From Charina bottae (lineage: Eukaryota > Chordata > Lepidosauria > Squamata > Charinaidae), in NCBI GenBank assembly GCA_023362775.1, contig JALMGJ010000008.1:35514501-35578500 (forward strand): a DNA stretch of 64,000 nt. The letters run 5' to 3'. The translations under genes were made by a program, and so were the position numbers. Of the stretch, positions 33,331 to 46,054 are shown piece after piece (position 1 is the stretch's first letter; every line of letters begins with the position of its first letter). The notes beneath the pieces are model-generated. The model was not told the origin of the DNA. It did not search any database and worked only from the letters and a program-made list of their open reading frames with translations.

Positions 33331-35236
33331 TGAGGCGGTCCCTCAGATAACCTCAGATAAATGCAAGTGTGTGTGTGTGTGAGCATGCACATTTATTATA
33401 CTTCATGAATAAATATGCTACTATTCTTGCTACAATAGGCAGGAGGTCTTTCAACTGCAATCACAAACAGTGAAATCCCAAATCTAACTAAGAGCAACAC
33501 ACCAGTATTTTTGGGCTGGCCTTACCCTTGGGAAGCCCCCAAGCTCCAAAAGAAAACCTGTTGCTTTCACTTGTTTAACAGATAGGGTGGGAGCTCATGC
33601 TGATCGCAGGCCACCTACCATGCAATTTGGAGGAAAATCGTCCTTGTGGGATTACTATTTCAAACAAGTTAAAATATTTTTAAGATCATGCCTTTCAATT
33701 ATTTTTTCTGCCTCTAATTTTGTTTCACTGGAACAGGGGGTTAAGGTATTTCCCATCATTGCACACTTCCGCTTTTTACTATTGATGATAATCATACCAC
33801 TTTGCAATATGAAGTCAACTGCCATTTTAATTGTGAATATGGATGTGCACAGTAGTTGTCACACTGTGCTTCTGCAATCCTTGTAGTTCCTGGAGGTATA
33901 CTGAAGTTCCTCCATGATAATATCAGTGTGTAAAATGTCCTGTAGTTTATCCATTTGTGCTGAACTTCCGCTTCAAAATATTGACCATATTCACATAATT
34001 AATAAAGAATAATGGTTAGGAGTGTTATATCAAGGATGTAAAATTCAGACTACCACTCAGTGGCAGCAAAGAGATTTTTCTGTTTATCTTGGTTGCTATT
34101 TAGTGGTCCTCCAGATTTTTGCAGCTCAGCTATGATAGTCCTACAATGGCTTTAGCTGCTGAACCAGAGCCTCAGACCCACTGAGTTCAAAGGGGCTTAA
34201 TCTCATGAAATTGAATATGAGGCTTGTACCTATTTCAAAACAGATTTGAAAGGCAAGCATAGCAACTCTCTGTTTTTGATTAAATAGCCCCTCTTTTTAG
34301 GGTTTGGTATGAGTCTAAATAAAGGCTGCTTTAGGAGTTGCCTCAAAGAGAAGTCTAAAGAATAATGGGTTACTTATGAATAGCACAAATATGTTATGCT
34401 AGGATAAGGTCCAAAGCAGTTCTTCCATCTCATATTTGAAGCATGCAAAGCCCTAGTAGATATTTCTTCCTCTGATATCGGTGAAACAAAAAAGTTTACT
34501 TTGGTCAAATTGTGATCCATAGATCTATAACTGGAAGATGTCCACATTAATTACATGGGTTCAAATTCCCTTTAAAGGGTTTTATAAATATATATAAGCA
34601 ATGCACTTTTCCAGTATTCTCCTCCCCCACTAAAAAAAAACATGCATTAAATGACTGCTTCCAAAATGCATTTCTGGGCTTTATTTAATTAATTTGTAAC
34701 ATTAATTTAAAATGGCATGAATCTGCTTGGAGAATTTTATTAACCTACTGTACAGCTATCATCAAAATCACCATCAGTGTGAACAGGCTTTGGAAAGAGT
34801 TCTGCTATAAGAATTCCATGCCCATCACAACAACCTTCTTCCTATCTCTCTCAGAAAAAAAAACTATTTTGCTTTGGGGAAAGCACTTTATTTGTATAGT
34901 GAATGAAAAACATTCTAGAAACATTTGGGGTGGAGAGGAGACACACCATGTATCACCATTAAGTTTGAATTTACTGTATGTCTTATTGAAAATACTTTTT
35001 TCGCTGAAACTATCACCCACCAATGACAGTCTTTTTATTGTCTCATGGCAGATTTGAACTGACAAGCATGTCACAAACTTGTTTGTGTGATTTTTTTAAA
35101 AAAAGATTAGCAGTGACAAATTGAGAGTTAGCTGAACTGTCCATAGTAATTTATTTCTTGAACTTGCTACTGTACCTGTTTCATGTCAACTGATTTCCAT
35201 AAAGTTTATCATTAAGCAACAGATCAAGGCGTAACT
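33331..35236. other. Unannotated AT-rich sequence
   Basis: It holds a short (GT)n at 33367-33383. No exon or transposon recognised. The ORFs at 33587 and 34779 lack motifs. Confidence 0.4.
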
Positions 35237-35304
35237 CCTTCCTTCCTTCCTTCCTTCCTTCCTTCCTTCCTTCCTTCCTTCCTTCCTTCCTTCCTTTCTT
35301 TCTT
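35237..35304. repeat. (CCTT)n microsatellite
   Basis: About 15 CTTC units, then TTTC. Confidence 0.97.
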
Positions 35305-35337
35305 GTCACTGTCCCCTTACATCAAACACATATTCTT

Positions 35338-35398
35338 CTGTTGCCCGTTGGGGGAGATGGGCGGTTATATAAATTAAATAAATAAATAAATAAATATT
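35338..35398 (+). mobile_element. LINE 3' terminus fragment
   Basis: CCGTTGGGGGAGATGGGCGG followed by TTATATAAATT and an (AAAT)n tail is the plus-strand form of the L2-like terminus at 37190 and 32900. Only about 60 bp remain. Confidence 0.6.
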
Positions 35399-36650
35399 CT
35401 GCTGATCCTGCACAGCTACCATGCAAGCCTAGGAAAAGATACGGCTCCTTTAAGGAGCAGCCAACAGATACATCAAGGCCCACTTGCCCATTTCAGATCT
35501 GAATTGCACACATCTCGAGTTCAAATGACAGTAAGTACAATGCCCCATCAGATCTTCTAGTTGAGTATAGGAGGATGAGGGTTGAAGGTTCAGAAGGGTT
35601 CACAAGAGGAATATTAAAGGTTTTAGTCTTTACGTATTTCTTGAAATGCCTGAAGAGAATTATGGATTCATTAGAAAGCCAGAACTGGATACAACTCTAT
35701 TACTTCCGGTCCTACTTATTGTCTTCAAAATCTTTATGCAAACAAATATGATCACAAATCCACTTGTGTTGACCCATCACTGGTAGCTTTCTTCCTTGCT
35801 GAGTAGAAACTTCTCCCACTGAAATAGTATTTGTTGGTTGGATTTAAAAGCTATTGTTTATGCCTCCAGATTGATAAAATACTTTTTGTCTCAGACTGAG
35901 CAGCAAATGGTGGTCCTCCTCCATGCCAAGTTACAAGCAGCATGCTAAGGCAAGTTATTTTGGCATCAGTCCAGAAAACCTTGCAAATTCATCCCCCTCC
36001 ATTTCTGCATGCTTACTTGCTTGTTTATTCGTTATGCTTGTAGATCACTTCCTATTTTAACAAATCTCAAAGCAGGACAACTAAAATAAATTAGGGCTGT
36101 AGTCATATACCAATTTCCTTACATGAACAGAGGAATGAATAAATTGAAAGGGTAAAAAAGTTCATTATGTTACAAACACATTTTGGCTTTGATGACAACC
36201 AAAAGCATCTTATTCTACCTAATCATAGTTCAGCCTTGCAATTCTATCTCCACAAAACACATTTTTTTAGTTCCTCCTTCACTGCCCATTCCAAAACTTC
36301 TTTACTCAACTGAAACAGGATAATATTACTCTAATGAAAGGACTACAGCATTTCAATCAGCAAGTAATAGATTCCAAGTCTGAATTCTGCTTCGGCCACC
36401 CATACCTTTGTCTGCTGCTCTATATTTCATTTGCAAGAAGATTCTTACTTATGCAAGGAGTTGATTTATCTATGTGCTTTACTGTAGGGGTTTGTTCAAT
36501 GCTGCAATTCCCCAGTCAGAACTCTACAACGGTATAGTCCTCAACACTCTTACCAACTTATACTGTTGCTGAAGCAGATCAGCCTAGTAACTTGAATCCC
36601 TTCCATATCAGCATTATTTCATCATTCTTTATAAACACCACATTCATAAT
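35399..36650. other. Unannotated sequence
   Basis: Nothing recognised. Confidence 0.4.
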
Positions 36651-36679
36651 CACACACACGCACACGCACACACACACAG
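36651..36679. repeat. (CA)n microsatellite
   Basis: CA/CG-interrupted dinucleotide run. Confidence 0.9.
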
Positions 36680-37139
36680 AGAATTTGTGGAACAAAAGGA
36701 AGGCAAACACACTAAAGGATAAAAGTCTGACATTTGAGCAAAAGCCTTTATCAAAGAATGATTTAATACCACAGAAGCAGCCATAGGCCCAGGTTGCTAT
36801 GGAAACAGACAGAATCCCAATAATATTTAGCAATAGTGTTTTTATTATGTCATTATATTAATAATACTCTAGTAAAGGGTCACTTCAAATTTCATTTACA
36901 AGGCTCCATTTTAACTAGCAAAGCAAACACTATAAAGGACAGGAAATTATCATTACAAGTAAAGGTCAACCTTAAATAAGTTATTTACCAATTTACCTAT
37001 TAGAATGAATGAAACTGTTCAGAAATGGCATTATATTTGATTTTCAGATATTATTTTTGTTCTTCAAAAATAGTATTGCTTTATATGTTTAGATAGATGA
37101 TTTGTCCTTACCTTTATGCTCTATATACCTATATGCTCT
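36680..37139. other. Unannotated AT-rich sequence
   Basis: Nothing recognised. Confidence 0.4.
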
Positions 37140-37140
37140 A

Positions 37141-37525
37141 TTATTTATTTATTTATTTATTTATTATTTATTTATTTATTATTTAAATTTATATGACCGC
37201 CCATCTCCCCCAATGGGGGACTCTGGGCGGTTTACAATAAAAAGAAGATTAAAATACAATATAAATAAAATATGACATAATAAATATAAATATAAAATCC
37301 AATCTGGCGAATTAATCTCAAACAATAGGGAGGGTATTATGATACTAACCACCCCCAGGAGGAGCTATTACCTTCTCCTTCCCACGCTAGGCGGCAGAAC
37401 CAGGTTTTCAGATTTTTCCGGTAGGCCGGGTGGGAGGAAATCTGCCTCAACTCTGGGGGCAAGATATTCCAAAGGGTGGGCACCATTGCAGAGAAGGCCC
37501 GCCTCCTGGACCCCATTAGATGGAA
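37141..37525 (-). mobile_element. L2/CR1-type LINE 3' end
   Basis: On plus: an (ATTT)n tail, GACCGCCCATCTCCCCCAAT, CTCTGGGCGGTTTACAA, then coding antisense with CATTGCAGAGAAGGCCCGCC. It has the same order as 32870-33330. The minus-strand ORF at 37368-37643 is out of the true frame. Confidence 0.65.
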
Positions 37526-39060
37526 TTATACTATGTACTCTATATACCAAAATTGAGACCCAGCTTTGACATATACACAGGGCAAGTATTTGACATATAT
37601 ATAGGACAAGTATTAAGGATGTGCTTGCCTCATTGAAATACAAAGAGAAAGTGAAGTGGGGGAGTCAACTCTTTGTACAAAATGCAGACTTTCTCCTCTG
37701 CTTAGCTCTACTAGGGGAAATTAGATAAAAGTGTCTCGAATTACGGGATATAGCAAGGTAAGGTATGAAAAAGAGAAGACAATGTGATTGTCCAGCCTAA
37801 CTTCTCCCTAGGTAACTGATTCTACTAACAAACAGTTCTGCTTTCCTATCACTTAAAACCATTGTCCTGTGTCCAGAACTCTGGAATAGATTGTGGAAAA
37901 TTAATTTAGCGTTTGTTTCATGTTTTTTTTTTTGGGGGGGAGGGCTGTGTGAAATTTCCTAACCTGCCCTTTCCTTAAACCTGAGAATTACAAGCTCCAT
38001 TAGTATCCCCCATACTGATGGTTACCCTTCCATCTGCATTATCTGAAGTCAGCTTTAGAATTCCCTTGTGAAAATTGTGTTTTGAGAGCCCACAGATATA
38101 AACTGTCCTTCACTGAAATTACTCTGTAATAGCAAAGTGGGACTAATGCACAACTTTCACTGCAATGGACTGTACAGCTATTATCAGAAGTGGCATAATG
38201 CCACTAAGAATAGACTGAATATAAGGACTGCTGTAGAACCACTGCAGTACAAGAAGACACTGCTCTTTTTAATGCTTCCTTTATCATATTTTTAAGTTGT
38301 CTCTGGATACTGAGTTATTTTATATATTTTAATCATTTCAAAGATCGGAATACAATGCTACCAGTGTTCAGCAAAGGCTCTCTGGGTGCTTTCAGTACCA
38401 ATGGAAATCACTTTTCTTATCCTGTTGAATTCCTTGCCATGTATTTTTTTCATCTGATCATCTTATCAGAAAGACTCAGAAAGCATCAAAATGATCTGTA
38501 TGGTTTGGGGCAATGCATAATTCCTGAATTGATCTAACAGAACCAAACGCTGCTATTTTCATTTACCTTTCATATAACTTACCAACTGGTTTGACTGTCA
38601 GCTTTCCTTTATGAAATATAATTTGATTACAGGACAAAAAATCATCAAAGCCATAATTTCTACAAGGTTTATGACATTTTTAAGTTCACTGAAATCTTCA
38701 TTAAATGTTTTGCAACAGAAATAATGGTGGGGATTTTCACTGTAAATAGATAAACAACCAGGAACTATAAATTCAAGCCCCAGCATGGGGAACTAAACTT
38801 AGTCGTGTTCTGCTATCTGCTTTTCCACTTATTAGTACACTAGATCAAAGCCAGTTAAGTCCCCCTTAAATCAAGAAGCAAAAATTCTTTTGCTTCTTAA
38901 AAAAAAGGAAATAATCAATAATCCCAGCTTCGATCTTTCTGCTAAATATACAAAACACAAATTACCAAACCAATCACATAAAAAAAAATCTCAAAAAACG
39001 AAAATCTCCAAGAGTGTCCTCTTCGGTGTAAATGCTTCTCTGAAGTAACAAATATGTACA
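37526..39060. other. Unannotated AT-rich sequence
   Basis: No exon or transposon recognised. Confidence 0.4.
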
Positions 39061-39074
39061 TAATAGTGTCTTAG

Positions 39075-39470
39075 AAATGGGGTGGTCGGATCTAGAGTTT
39101 GTTTCCCGGCTTCGACGCAGTCAGGAAAGAGATGACAGCCCCACCTCCCAGCTGCTCCGCTCACCAGTCAGTCGCAGAAACACCGTTTCGTGATACCCCT
39201 GCAAGGAACAGCCGTCTAGAGGACAAGTGGGTTGATTACTTAGATTCTCCTTGTATCCAGAGAATTCTTCAGGCTCTAGGGATCCTGCCCAAGCCCAAAA
39301 TAACTGCGCCATTGGCTCTGCTTCCAGAGGAGCCGCTCAAGCCACAATTTTCCCCACCGGAAGTCCCAACAAAAAGCAACTTTTATTATATAATACTACA
39401 CTTACATCACAGCAAACTGCACAAAGTTGAAAAGAGAAAAAATATTTTCCAGTTACAAGAGTAGTAGTTG
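39075..39470 (+). other. GC-richer segment with a 121-codon ORF, unidentified
   Basis: The ORF 39099-39464 encodes a proline-rich peptide (AHQSVAETPFRDTPARNS; VDYLDSPCIQRILQALGILP; PLALLPEEPLKPQFSPPEVP). Base composition is higher in GC than the flanks for about 270 bp (39090-39360). The sequence then becomes AT-rich and coding character is lost. It could be part of an LTR or other retroelement, a retrocopy, or an exon without clear borders. I do not recognise it. Confidence 0.3.
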
Positions 39471-39828
39471 AAAATGCAATGAATTGTTATCCTTGCCAAA
39501 AGGTCTGCAGATTGCTATTAAATAATATGCTGCATCTTACCTCCAAATGAGTCACCTTTTGTACCACCACAACCATAAAAAATCAGCTTGAAGATTAAAA
39601 ATAAATGGGCATCATCCATTTACAGAAATGTTTACTGGCCTTTCCTTGAAAACCTTGAGTTAAATAATAAGGTTGGCAGGGATTTTTTAAAAAAACAAAA
39701 CTGCAAATTATTTTTTCTCCTATATTCTCAGAAAAAAAAATTGTAAGTATTTCTAGAGAGCTTCTAAACACTCCATTTCATTCTTAACCCAGAAAAGTTT
39801 CAAAAACCAGGAAAAAAATTACAAAGCA

Positions 39829-40462
39829 TACAGGTAGTCCTTAACTTATGACAATTGGGACCAGAATTTCCATCATTAAGCGATGCAGTCGTGAAGTGCG
39901 ACTGCATCACTTAGTGATGGCTATCCCTGCAGTCCCAGTTGCCATTGTTATCTGAATCCCACAGTTGTTAAGCGAGGCAACTTCCTGCTGGCTTCCCACA
40001 ACCAAAGTAAGTAGGGAAGCCAGCAGGACGTTGTAAGTCCCAGGCCAGCAGGCAGGCAAGTGGCTGCTGCCGGGCGGGGGAGGGAGTGAGGGGGTGCGTG
40101 GGGATGCGGGAAGGATGTGCGGGGGTGCATGAGTGGCCAGCATGGCACGAGTGCAGAGGTGCTGGGGAGGGTGCATGGGTGGGCAAGATTTACCCCAGCG
40201 ACTTGTGACCTTCCCTGTCGGCTTCCCCATTGACTTTCTGGGGAAGCTAGCAGGGAAGGTTGCAAATGGTGATCACATGATTGGGGGGCCTTTGGCAACT
40301 GGTGGTAAGTGCAAATGGGTTGCCATGCACCTAGAGCACGATCGTGTGGCCACGGGGGCACTGCAACAGCCATAACTTTGGGGACCAGTCGTAAGTCCCT
40401 TCGTTGAGCACCGTCGTAACTTTGAACATAACACTTTGGTCATAAGTCAAGAACTACCTGTA
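39829..40462 (+). mobile_element. Tigger/pogo-like MITE with TA target duplication
   Basis: Element proper 39831-40460: CAGGTAGTCCTTAACTTATG at the left and CATAAGTCAAGAACTACCTG at the right are inverted, and both ends are flanked by TA. It is longer than the other copies because of a GC-rich, (G/C)-purine interior (about 40020-40200). No transposase was found. ORFs inside are composition artefacts. Confidence 0.85.
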
Positions 40463-41165
40463 TTCATTTTAATGATCTCCAAGTTGTTACGTGTTTACCT
40501 ATAGCCTACTTTCCCCCCCTTGGTCTCATGAACAGTTGTGAAAAAAGATCTGCCCCTTGAATTTGTGCATATCTTTACAATTGGATGTTATCAGACCTTC
40601 ATGTAAGCCCCACCAATATATAAAACTAGTCTTATTAAACCGGTAACATGAATGCTTGGTACGTGCTTTCATAAACATGTAATATATCCATGTGAAAAAA
40701 TAACTGTCCCTTTAGATTTAGTTAAGATTATTGCACCACCTTTCACAACAATAACAAAATTCATTATCACTCTCTCACATCATCATGCAAGAATTTTGTC
40801 CCATTCTTCCATGCCAAACTGCTTCTTTTAATTCCAGTCACATTTCTATGGTGTTTAGTTCTGGACTTTGACTTGGCCATTCCAAAACTGTTCATTTGTT
40901 CTTCCTCCATTCTCTTATAATTTTATTTGTATATTTGGAATTGTTATCTTGCTACATGGCCTGATATTCTCCTGTAGAATTCAAAGTAAAATTCATGCTT
41001 CCTTCTGTGACAGCAAACTGTCCAGGTCCTGAGACAGCAAAGCATCTCAGACCAAACCTTTACTACCTCCAAGCTTGACAGCTGACCCAAGGCTCTTACT
41101 GTGGAATGTAGCATTTGCTTCCATGAGACATAACAATTATTTTAGATAACTACTGTCCTGTCTCC
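40463..41165. other. Unannotated AT-rich sequence
   Basis: Text around 40600-41150 may belong to the diverged 5' part of a DNA transposon. TTCACAACAATAACAAAATT, CCATTCTTCCATGCCAAACTG and GGCCATTCCAAAACTGTTCA read like Tc1/mariner transposase antisense or UTR remnants, but no frame is clear. Confidence 0.3.
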
Positions 41166-41167
41166 AA

Positions 41168-42475
41168 CCTTCCCTTTTTGGGCTGCAGTTACAGAGGACT
41201 CTGGAGAAAGCAAATTATCTAGACCCATTTCAGTCAGGGTTCAGGCTGGGATTTAGTACAGAGACAGCCATGGTCGTGATTCTTGATGACCTGGGGTGGA
41301 GCCAGGATGGAGGTGGTGCATCCATGCTTGCACTCCTTGATCTCTCAGCAGCTTTCGACACTGTCAACCACGGAATCCTTCTGGAGTGACTCAAAAGGGG
41401 CTTGGGAATTGAGGGCACCACATTACAGTGGTTTTTTTTCCCTTCCTTCTCAGTCAGTGTTGGTAGTGGTGGAGAGGTGCTCCCTAGGACCTCCATTGTC
41501 ACAAGGCTGTATGCTCTCTCCCTTCCTATTTAGCATCTACATGAAACTGCTGGGTGAGATCATCTGCTGGTTTGGGGTCCTGTATCATCAGTATGCTGAT
41601 GATACCCAATTGTTTCTTTCGACCCCCGGCCAGCCAAATGAAGCTATTGAGGCTATCTGGGCCTGGGTGAGGAAAAACCAACTCCAGTTCAATCCCACCA
41701 AGACTGAATGTCTGTGGCTGTTGGTACTAGCCAGATGCAAAGATTATCCATCTTTACTCCTGGATGAGGTTGCACTTTCCCAGTCAGAAGTGGTGCACAA
41801 CTTGGAGGTTCTGTTGAACTCACAGCTCCTGCTTGAAGGTAGCAGGTGGCAGCTGTGGCCAAGACAGCCTTCACACAGCTCCATCTGGTGCACCAGTGGC
41901 ATCCTTTGCTGAATCGGTTAGCCCTCTAGACAGTCATCACTCCCTTGTCACCTCATGACTCAACTACTGCAATATGCTCTACATGGGGCTGCCCTTGAAG
42001 ACCATGCAGAAGTTTCAAGTGGTCCAGAATGCAGAGGTGTTAGCAGTGATCAGCTTGCCTTAGCATGCCCATGTGACACCTTTGCTTGGGATGTACATTG
42101 GTTGCCTGTGTGTTTCTGGGTGTGATTTAAGCTGCTGGCTATTACCTATAAAGTAATATAGCGGGCTATTTGTGGGACTTCGTCTTCCATGATTTCTGCC
42201 CATCCGCTATAATCCAGCAGAGTGGGTATGTTCAAGGTCCCCTTAATTAAACAGTATCAGCTTTTGACTTTTATGTTTGCTTTGTTGTTGGATTGCCATC
42301 TTGTGATTTTGCAGTTATTTTTGTACTGTTTGGTTAATTTCCTGCATTTTATTGTTTTTTATGTTATTTTATTGCTGTCAGTTGGAGTCAGGCAAATGAA
42401 CTAAATAAATAAAGTCCTCCATTAGGATAGGCGGGGTATAAATACCACAATAAAATAAAAAAATAAATATCATAT
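41168..42475 (+). mobile_element. L2-type LINE, reverse-transcriptase part to 3' tail
   Basis: A coding remnant from 41190 to about 42240, then a 3' region with GGATAGGCGGGGTATAAATA and an AATAAA-type tail to 42475. Several stops and frameshifts are present. The 5' endonuclease half is absent. Confidence 0.8.
41190..42240 (+). pseudogene. L2 LINE reverse-transcriptase remnant
   Basis: Readable blocks in order are LDLSAAFDTVNHGIL (about 41337-41381; RT motif A with catalytic-type Asp), LSQGCMLSPFLFSIYMKLLG (about 41491-41550; motif B) and YHQYADDTQLFLSTPG (about 41585-41632; motif C, YADD). These are followed by NQLQFNPTKTECLWL and the thumb region. This succession is diagnostic of L2/CR1-superfamily reverse transcriptase. 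The frame breaks at least near 41390 and 41450 and again after 41760, so it cannot be expressed. Confidence 0.85.
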
Positions 42476-42859
42476 CTCCCCTCTTGGACTTCAAATACTG
42501 GAAAACCCTCATCTCTTCCTTTTCTCTTTCAAATTCCACTGATTCCCCCCCCTTTTTGTATTATTGTTCCAGTTAGATGTTTCTCTGCTACAAATGGTCC
42601 TTGAGTATTATCATCGTTATTAATAGAGAATAAGTAAACTCATAATTTACGCTTTAATTGAAAGCCTTGGTTCCTGTATTATGGCAGAAAAGCCAAGTTT
42701 CTTTCTGTTATCGTGCTAGACTTTACCATTCTTAAAAAGGCCTATGCTGCCACCTGGTGTTCAACAGGTACACAGAAACCTCTGCAGAGAAGTAACCATC
42801 CCACCTCCAAATATGCCCCCATGTTTCGTCCTAACCTTGAAGCATTTCCCAGCAAAGAC
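42476..42859. other. Unannotated sequence
   Basis: Nothing recognised. Confidence 0.4.
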
Positions 42860-43140
42860 TTATTTTGATTTGCAGTCAATGGTCTGTTTGCATTAAAGAG
42901 AGAAGGGGGGAAACTCTAATCAAAAATTCATTTCAAAGCACAGTAAGTGAAGGACAATTTTAATAGATCTATGCATGGACAATTGGGGTATTGTGATTGT
43001 ATCTTAAAGATAATTGCCTTCAATTTAAGCCTTAGCGTTCTGCATCATAAATTTGTTTTGCAATGCAAAGGTATAAAATTTAAATATTAGTGCTTAGCTG
43101 CAATTAAAACTCACAAATCATCACTGCAGTTAGCAGTAGC
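42860..43140. promoter_or_regulatory. Candidate conserved non-coding element
   Basis: A repeat-free stretch with GTTTGCATTAAAG, CTATGCATGGACAATTGG, TTGCAATGCAAAG and GCAATTAAAAC, i.e. POU/homeodomain-type cores in high density. Conservation is not tested. Confidence 0.25.
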
Positions 43141-43339
43141 AGATCAGAAAAAATATCAGAACTGTTCTGTAACAATATATCAGTGGTTCTATCAGAGCCA
43201 GGAAGATTAACTTTATTTTTTTTTCTGCTTTTAATGGGAAATTATCTCGAACTCTTTGACATTTTTGTGGTAAATAAATGCATAAATAGCAACATAATAC
43301 ACATACGCACACAGTTCAGCTGAGAGGAGAGGGATAATT

Positions 43340-43910
43340 TGTGACCTGGTTCATACCCCAGATTAAGCCATGCTTATCTTTGAACTAAGCCTGAAATGGC
43401 TAATTTTATAAAACATAAGCCATGATTTATAACACAGTGGATGAATTCACACAACAAGCCAAGCTTCTATTGCATTTTTAAAGCACTGCAGCCTTGTTCA
43501 AATGTGGGTGACAGTGGCTGGATCCAAACTCAGAGTAGATTGTGGAGATCAGTCAGAGCCAAATCAGTCTTGATTCTTTGAAAACGTATTTATTTTAATG
43601 AAGCCACTCTAAGGGCCAAAGGAGGCCAAAATCTATTTATTCCAATGCATTGGCATGCTATTTTTGAAATAGTTCCTCCGTTGAGCCTTGATTTCTTAGA
43701 GGATTAATGGTGACTTAACTATAACAGGAAGCTCTGGCGTGGGCTGGTCCATGAAGTCACGAAGAGTCGGAAGCGACTGAACGAATAAACAACAAACAAA
43801 AAACTATAAATTAGCTACTAGCCCAGGTTTAAATAGCACAGATGAACCATAGTTAAAATGAAAACAAAGTAAATGATGTATGACTTAGTATGAATCCAGT
43901 TCACTGACAT
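43340..43910. mobile_element. Possible old MITE with inverted ends
   Basis: The left end ACCTGGTTCATACCCCAG is loosely inverted relative to the right end ATGAATCCAGTTCACTG. The interior has AAGCCATGCTTATC / AAGCCATGATTTAT motifs that recur at 49802-50236. The family is not named, and the assignment is tentative. Confidence 0.35.
43726..43803 (+). mobile_element. Extreme 3' fragment of BovB (about 75 bp)
   Basis: GGAAGCTCTGGCGTGGGCTG followed by TCCATGAAGTCACGAAGAGT and GGAAGCGACTGAACGAATAA matches the last ~65 bp of the BovB copy ending at 6026, followed by ACAACAAAC. AACTATA occurs on both sides as a possible short TSD. Confidence 0.85.
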
Positions 43911-44743
43911 TTCAAGAATGAAATAAATAAATACATACATGCGCGCGCACACCATTAACTTTTGGACATCTGCTAATTTAGCAATTCATCTCCATAGCTT
44001 ATTTGAGTTTGACATCCCAGGCTGAAGACTAGCAGTTGTATCTATCTCATTGCATTGCCATCAAAGCACGTACAACCCTTGGCTGAAACAAACAAGTCAG
44101 GTTATAACTTAATAGTATTTGCAAAGCAATTGAAAGGCAAAGAACACACCTCACTGCCCATCAGAAATTTTGGGCCAGGAGAGAAAATGACCCGTGCCCA
44201 CCATCACATGAGTGTATCATTAAAAAAAGAGGTTCTGATCTGAAATTAATCACGTTCTTGTAAGGTGGCATTTTGAATAATAACAGAACATATTCTCTGG
44301 AGGCAGCAATTTTTCCCTATTAGTAATGCTTTTGCTCATCCAAATTACTCCCAGGAGTGCCACAACATAGTATGTAATCACTATAGAAAGATAAAGGGAA
44401 TATAAAGTAAAGTGGTAATGGGGGGAGGGAGAGAGAGAAAGATATTTACTGAGTTATACTACACTGGAAAAAAGCAAAGATCTATTTTTCCTCCAATCCG
44501 GAGCTGAAGTATTCAACGCAGAATAATACATTATTTCAGTTTAGTAAATGGCCAGTCAATACATTTTCAAGCAGTGAGAATTTTCCAACATTTCCATAAT
44601 GAAAATCCACAGGTATTCAATATCCCAGAAATGTATGGTTTTGTCTAAAATTCTGAAGAGTTTACATTGCTTTTATTGTTTACTCAATTTATATCTCTTC
44701 TTTTTTTCATTTGGGCAGTTTATAAAAATATTGAAACTATAGG
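43911..44743. other. Unannotated sequence
   Basis: Nothing recognised. Confidence 0.4.
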
Positions 44744-45116
44744 ATAACACTAAAAAAAGGTAAAGGTTCCCCCCGCACATTTGTGCAGTCTTGTCCGACT
44801 CCAGGGGGCGGTGCTCATCTCCGTTTCTTAGCCGAAGAGCCAGCGTTGTCCGAAGACGCTTCCACGGTCATGTGGCCGGCATGACACACACAGAACGCTG
44901 TTACCTTCCCATCAAAGTGGTACCTATTAAACTACAGGACTTGCATTTGCATGCTTTTGAATTGCTAGGTTGGCAAGGGCTGGGGCGAGTGCAGGAGCTC
45001 ACTCCGTCATGCGGGACTAGGGATTTGAACCTCTGAACTTGTGATCTTCTGATCGACAAGCCTGGTGTCTTACCTGCTGAGCCACCACGCTCCCCTAACA
45101 TAATATAACACTAAAA
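44744..45116 (-). mobile_element. tRNA-derived squamate SINE
   Basis: Element about 44756-45096, minus strand: tail GGTAAAGG, GTGCAGTCTTGTCCGAC, body CTAGGTTGGCAAGGGCTGGG, mutated B box, head GCTGAGCCACCACGC. The 12-mer ATAACACTAAAA occurs at 44744-44755 and 45105-45116. A few bases separate the head from the right copy of it. Confidence 0.88.
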
Positions 45117-45675
45117 CACACCAAATCCTTACATATTCCAACATATTGAATTATCTTTAAAATTGCTTCTACAATTAAAAGAAATGGCCTCACTAACAAT
45201 TTCCAGTAATAGCTAAGCTTGTGAGCTGCTTCATTCAGTTTGAACACTTACTCTTTGCTCGTAGGATTTACTGGCTTTATTTACACAATATATTTAACCT
45301 AACGACTGAATTAATTCATTTTGAATTAACACCATGTATTGATCTGTAAACTAACTATCATGCTAAGTCACAAAAAGATTAACCAAGCTTAGCATCCTAG
45401 GTCTTTCCTTGGCCCAATTAAGCTTATTGTGTAGATACAGCCATTTTGGACACCATAACTCATCAAGCCACAAAGTAGCCAATCAAATTTCAACCTAGTG
45501 TTGTGCAAATCCAGTCCAGGGTGTGAGTTTATGATTCATGCAAATCCAAACCCAGAACATTGTTTTAATAGGGTAAGCTATGGCTACGTTACCAGAGATA
45601 AGTGTGTCATAAGTCAGCCTGGGATTCACTTGGCACTAAAGCCTATTCCTTGTGGTTTCTGATGCCATTTCTTCT
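45117..45675. other. Unannotated sequence
   Basis: Contains CATGCTAAGTCACAAAAAG / AAGCTTAGCATCC, loosely like the MITE at 43340. Nothing firm. Confidence 0.35.
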
Positions 45676-46046
45676 ATTCCTGTCAGAGTTCAGTGGAACT
45701 CTGACACTGAAGACGGAAAAAACGAAACTCAAAGCAGAAACGAAATTTACCCTAGGCTGCAACGAACCCGATCTCGTGAGGAACAGGTGCAGGTTCAAAA
45801 GTGCAGCACCCGTGATCAATCTCATGATGGGCGGATGCCAGACTCACAGACGCCAAAGAAGCAGGTGCGGAGAAACAAACCTGGAGATGACCTGACAGCG
45901 CGGGAGAATCCTGAACGGTTGATTGGTGCTCCAGACTCAGTTCCTTGTTCAACGCGAATCAGCGCAAGACAAACACAGGAGGAAAGGTGCGCCCAGCAGC
46001 GGGAGCTCCAATTGGCTCCTGAAGAGAGAAGGCGGGCCAAGAGCAG

Positions 46047-46054
46047 GATAAAAG
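46047..46054 (+). promoter_or_regulatory. TATA-like box of the solo LTR
   Basis: GATAAAAG, preceded by GGCGGGCCAAGAGCAG, lies about 365 bp into the LTR, as expected of a U3/R border. Confidence 0.55.
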
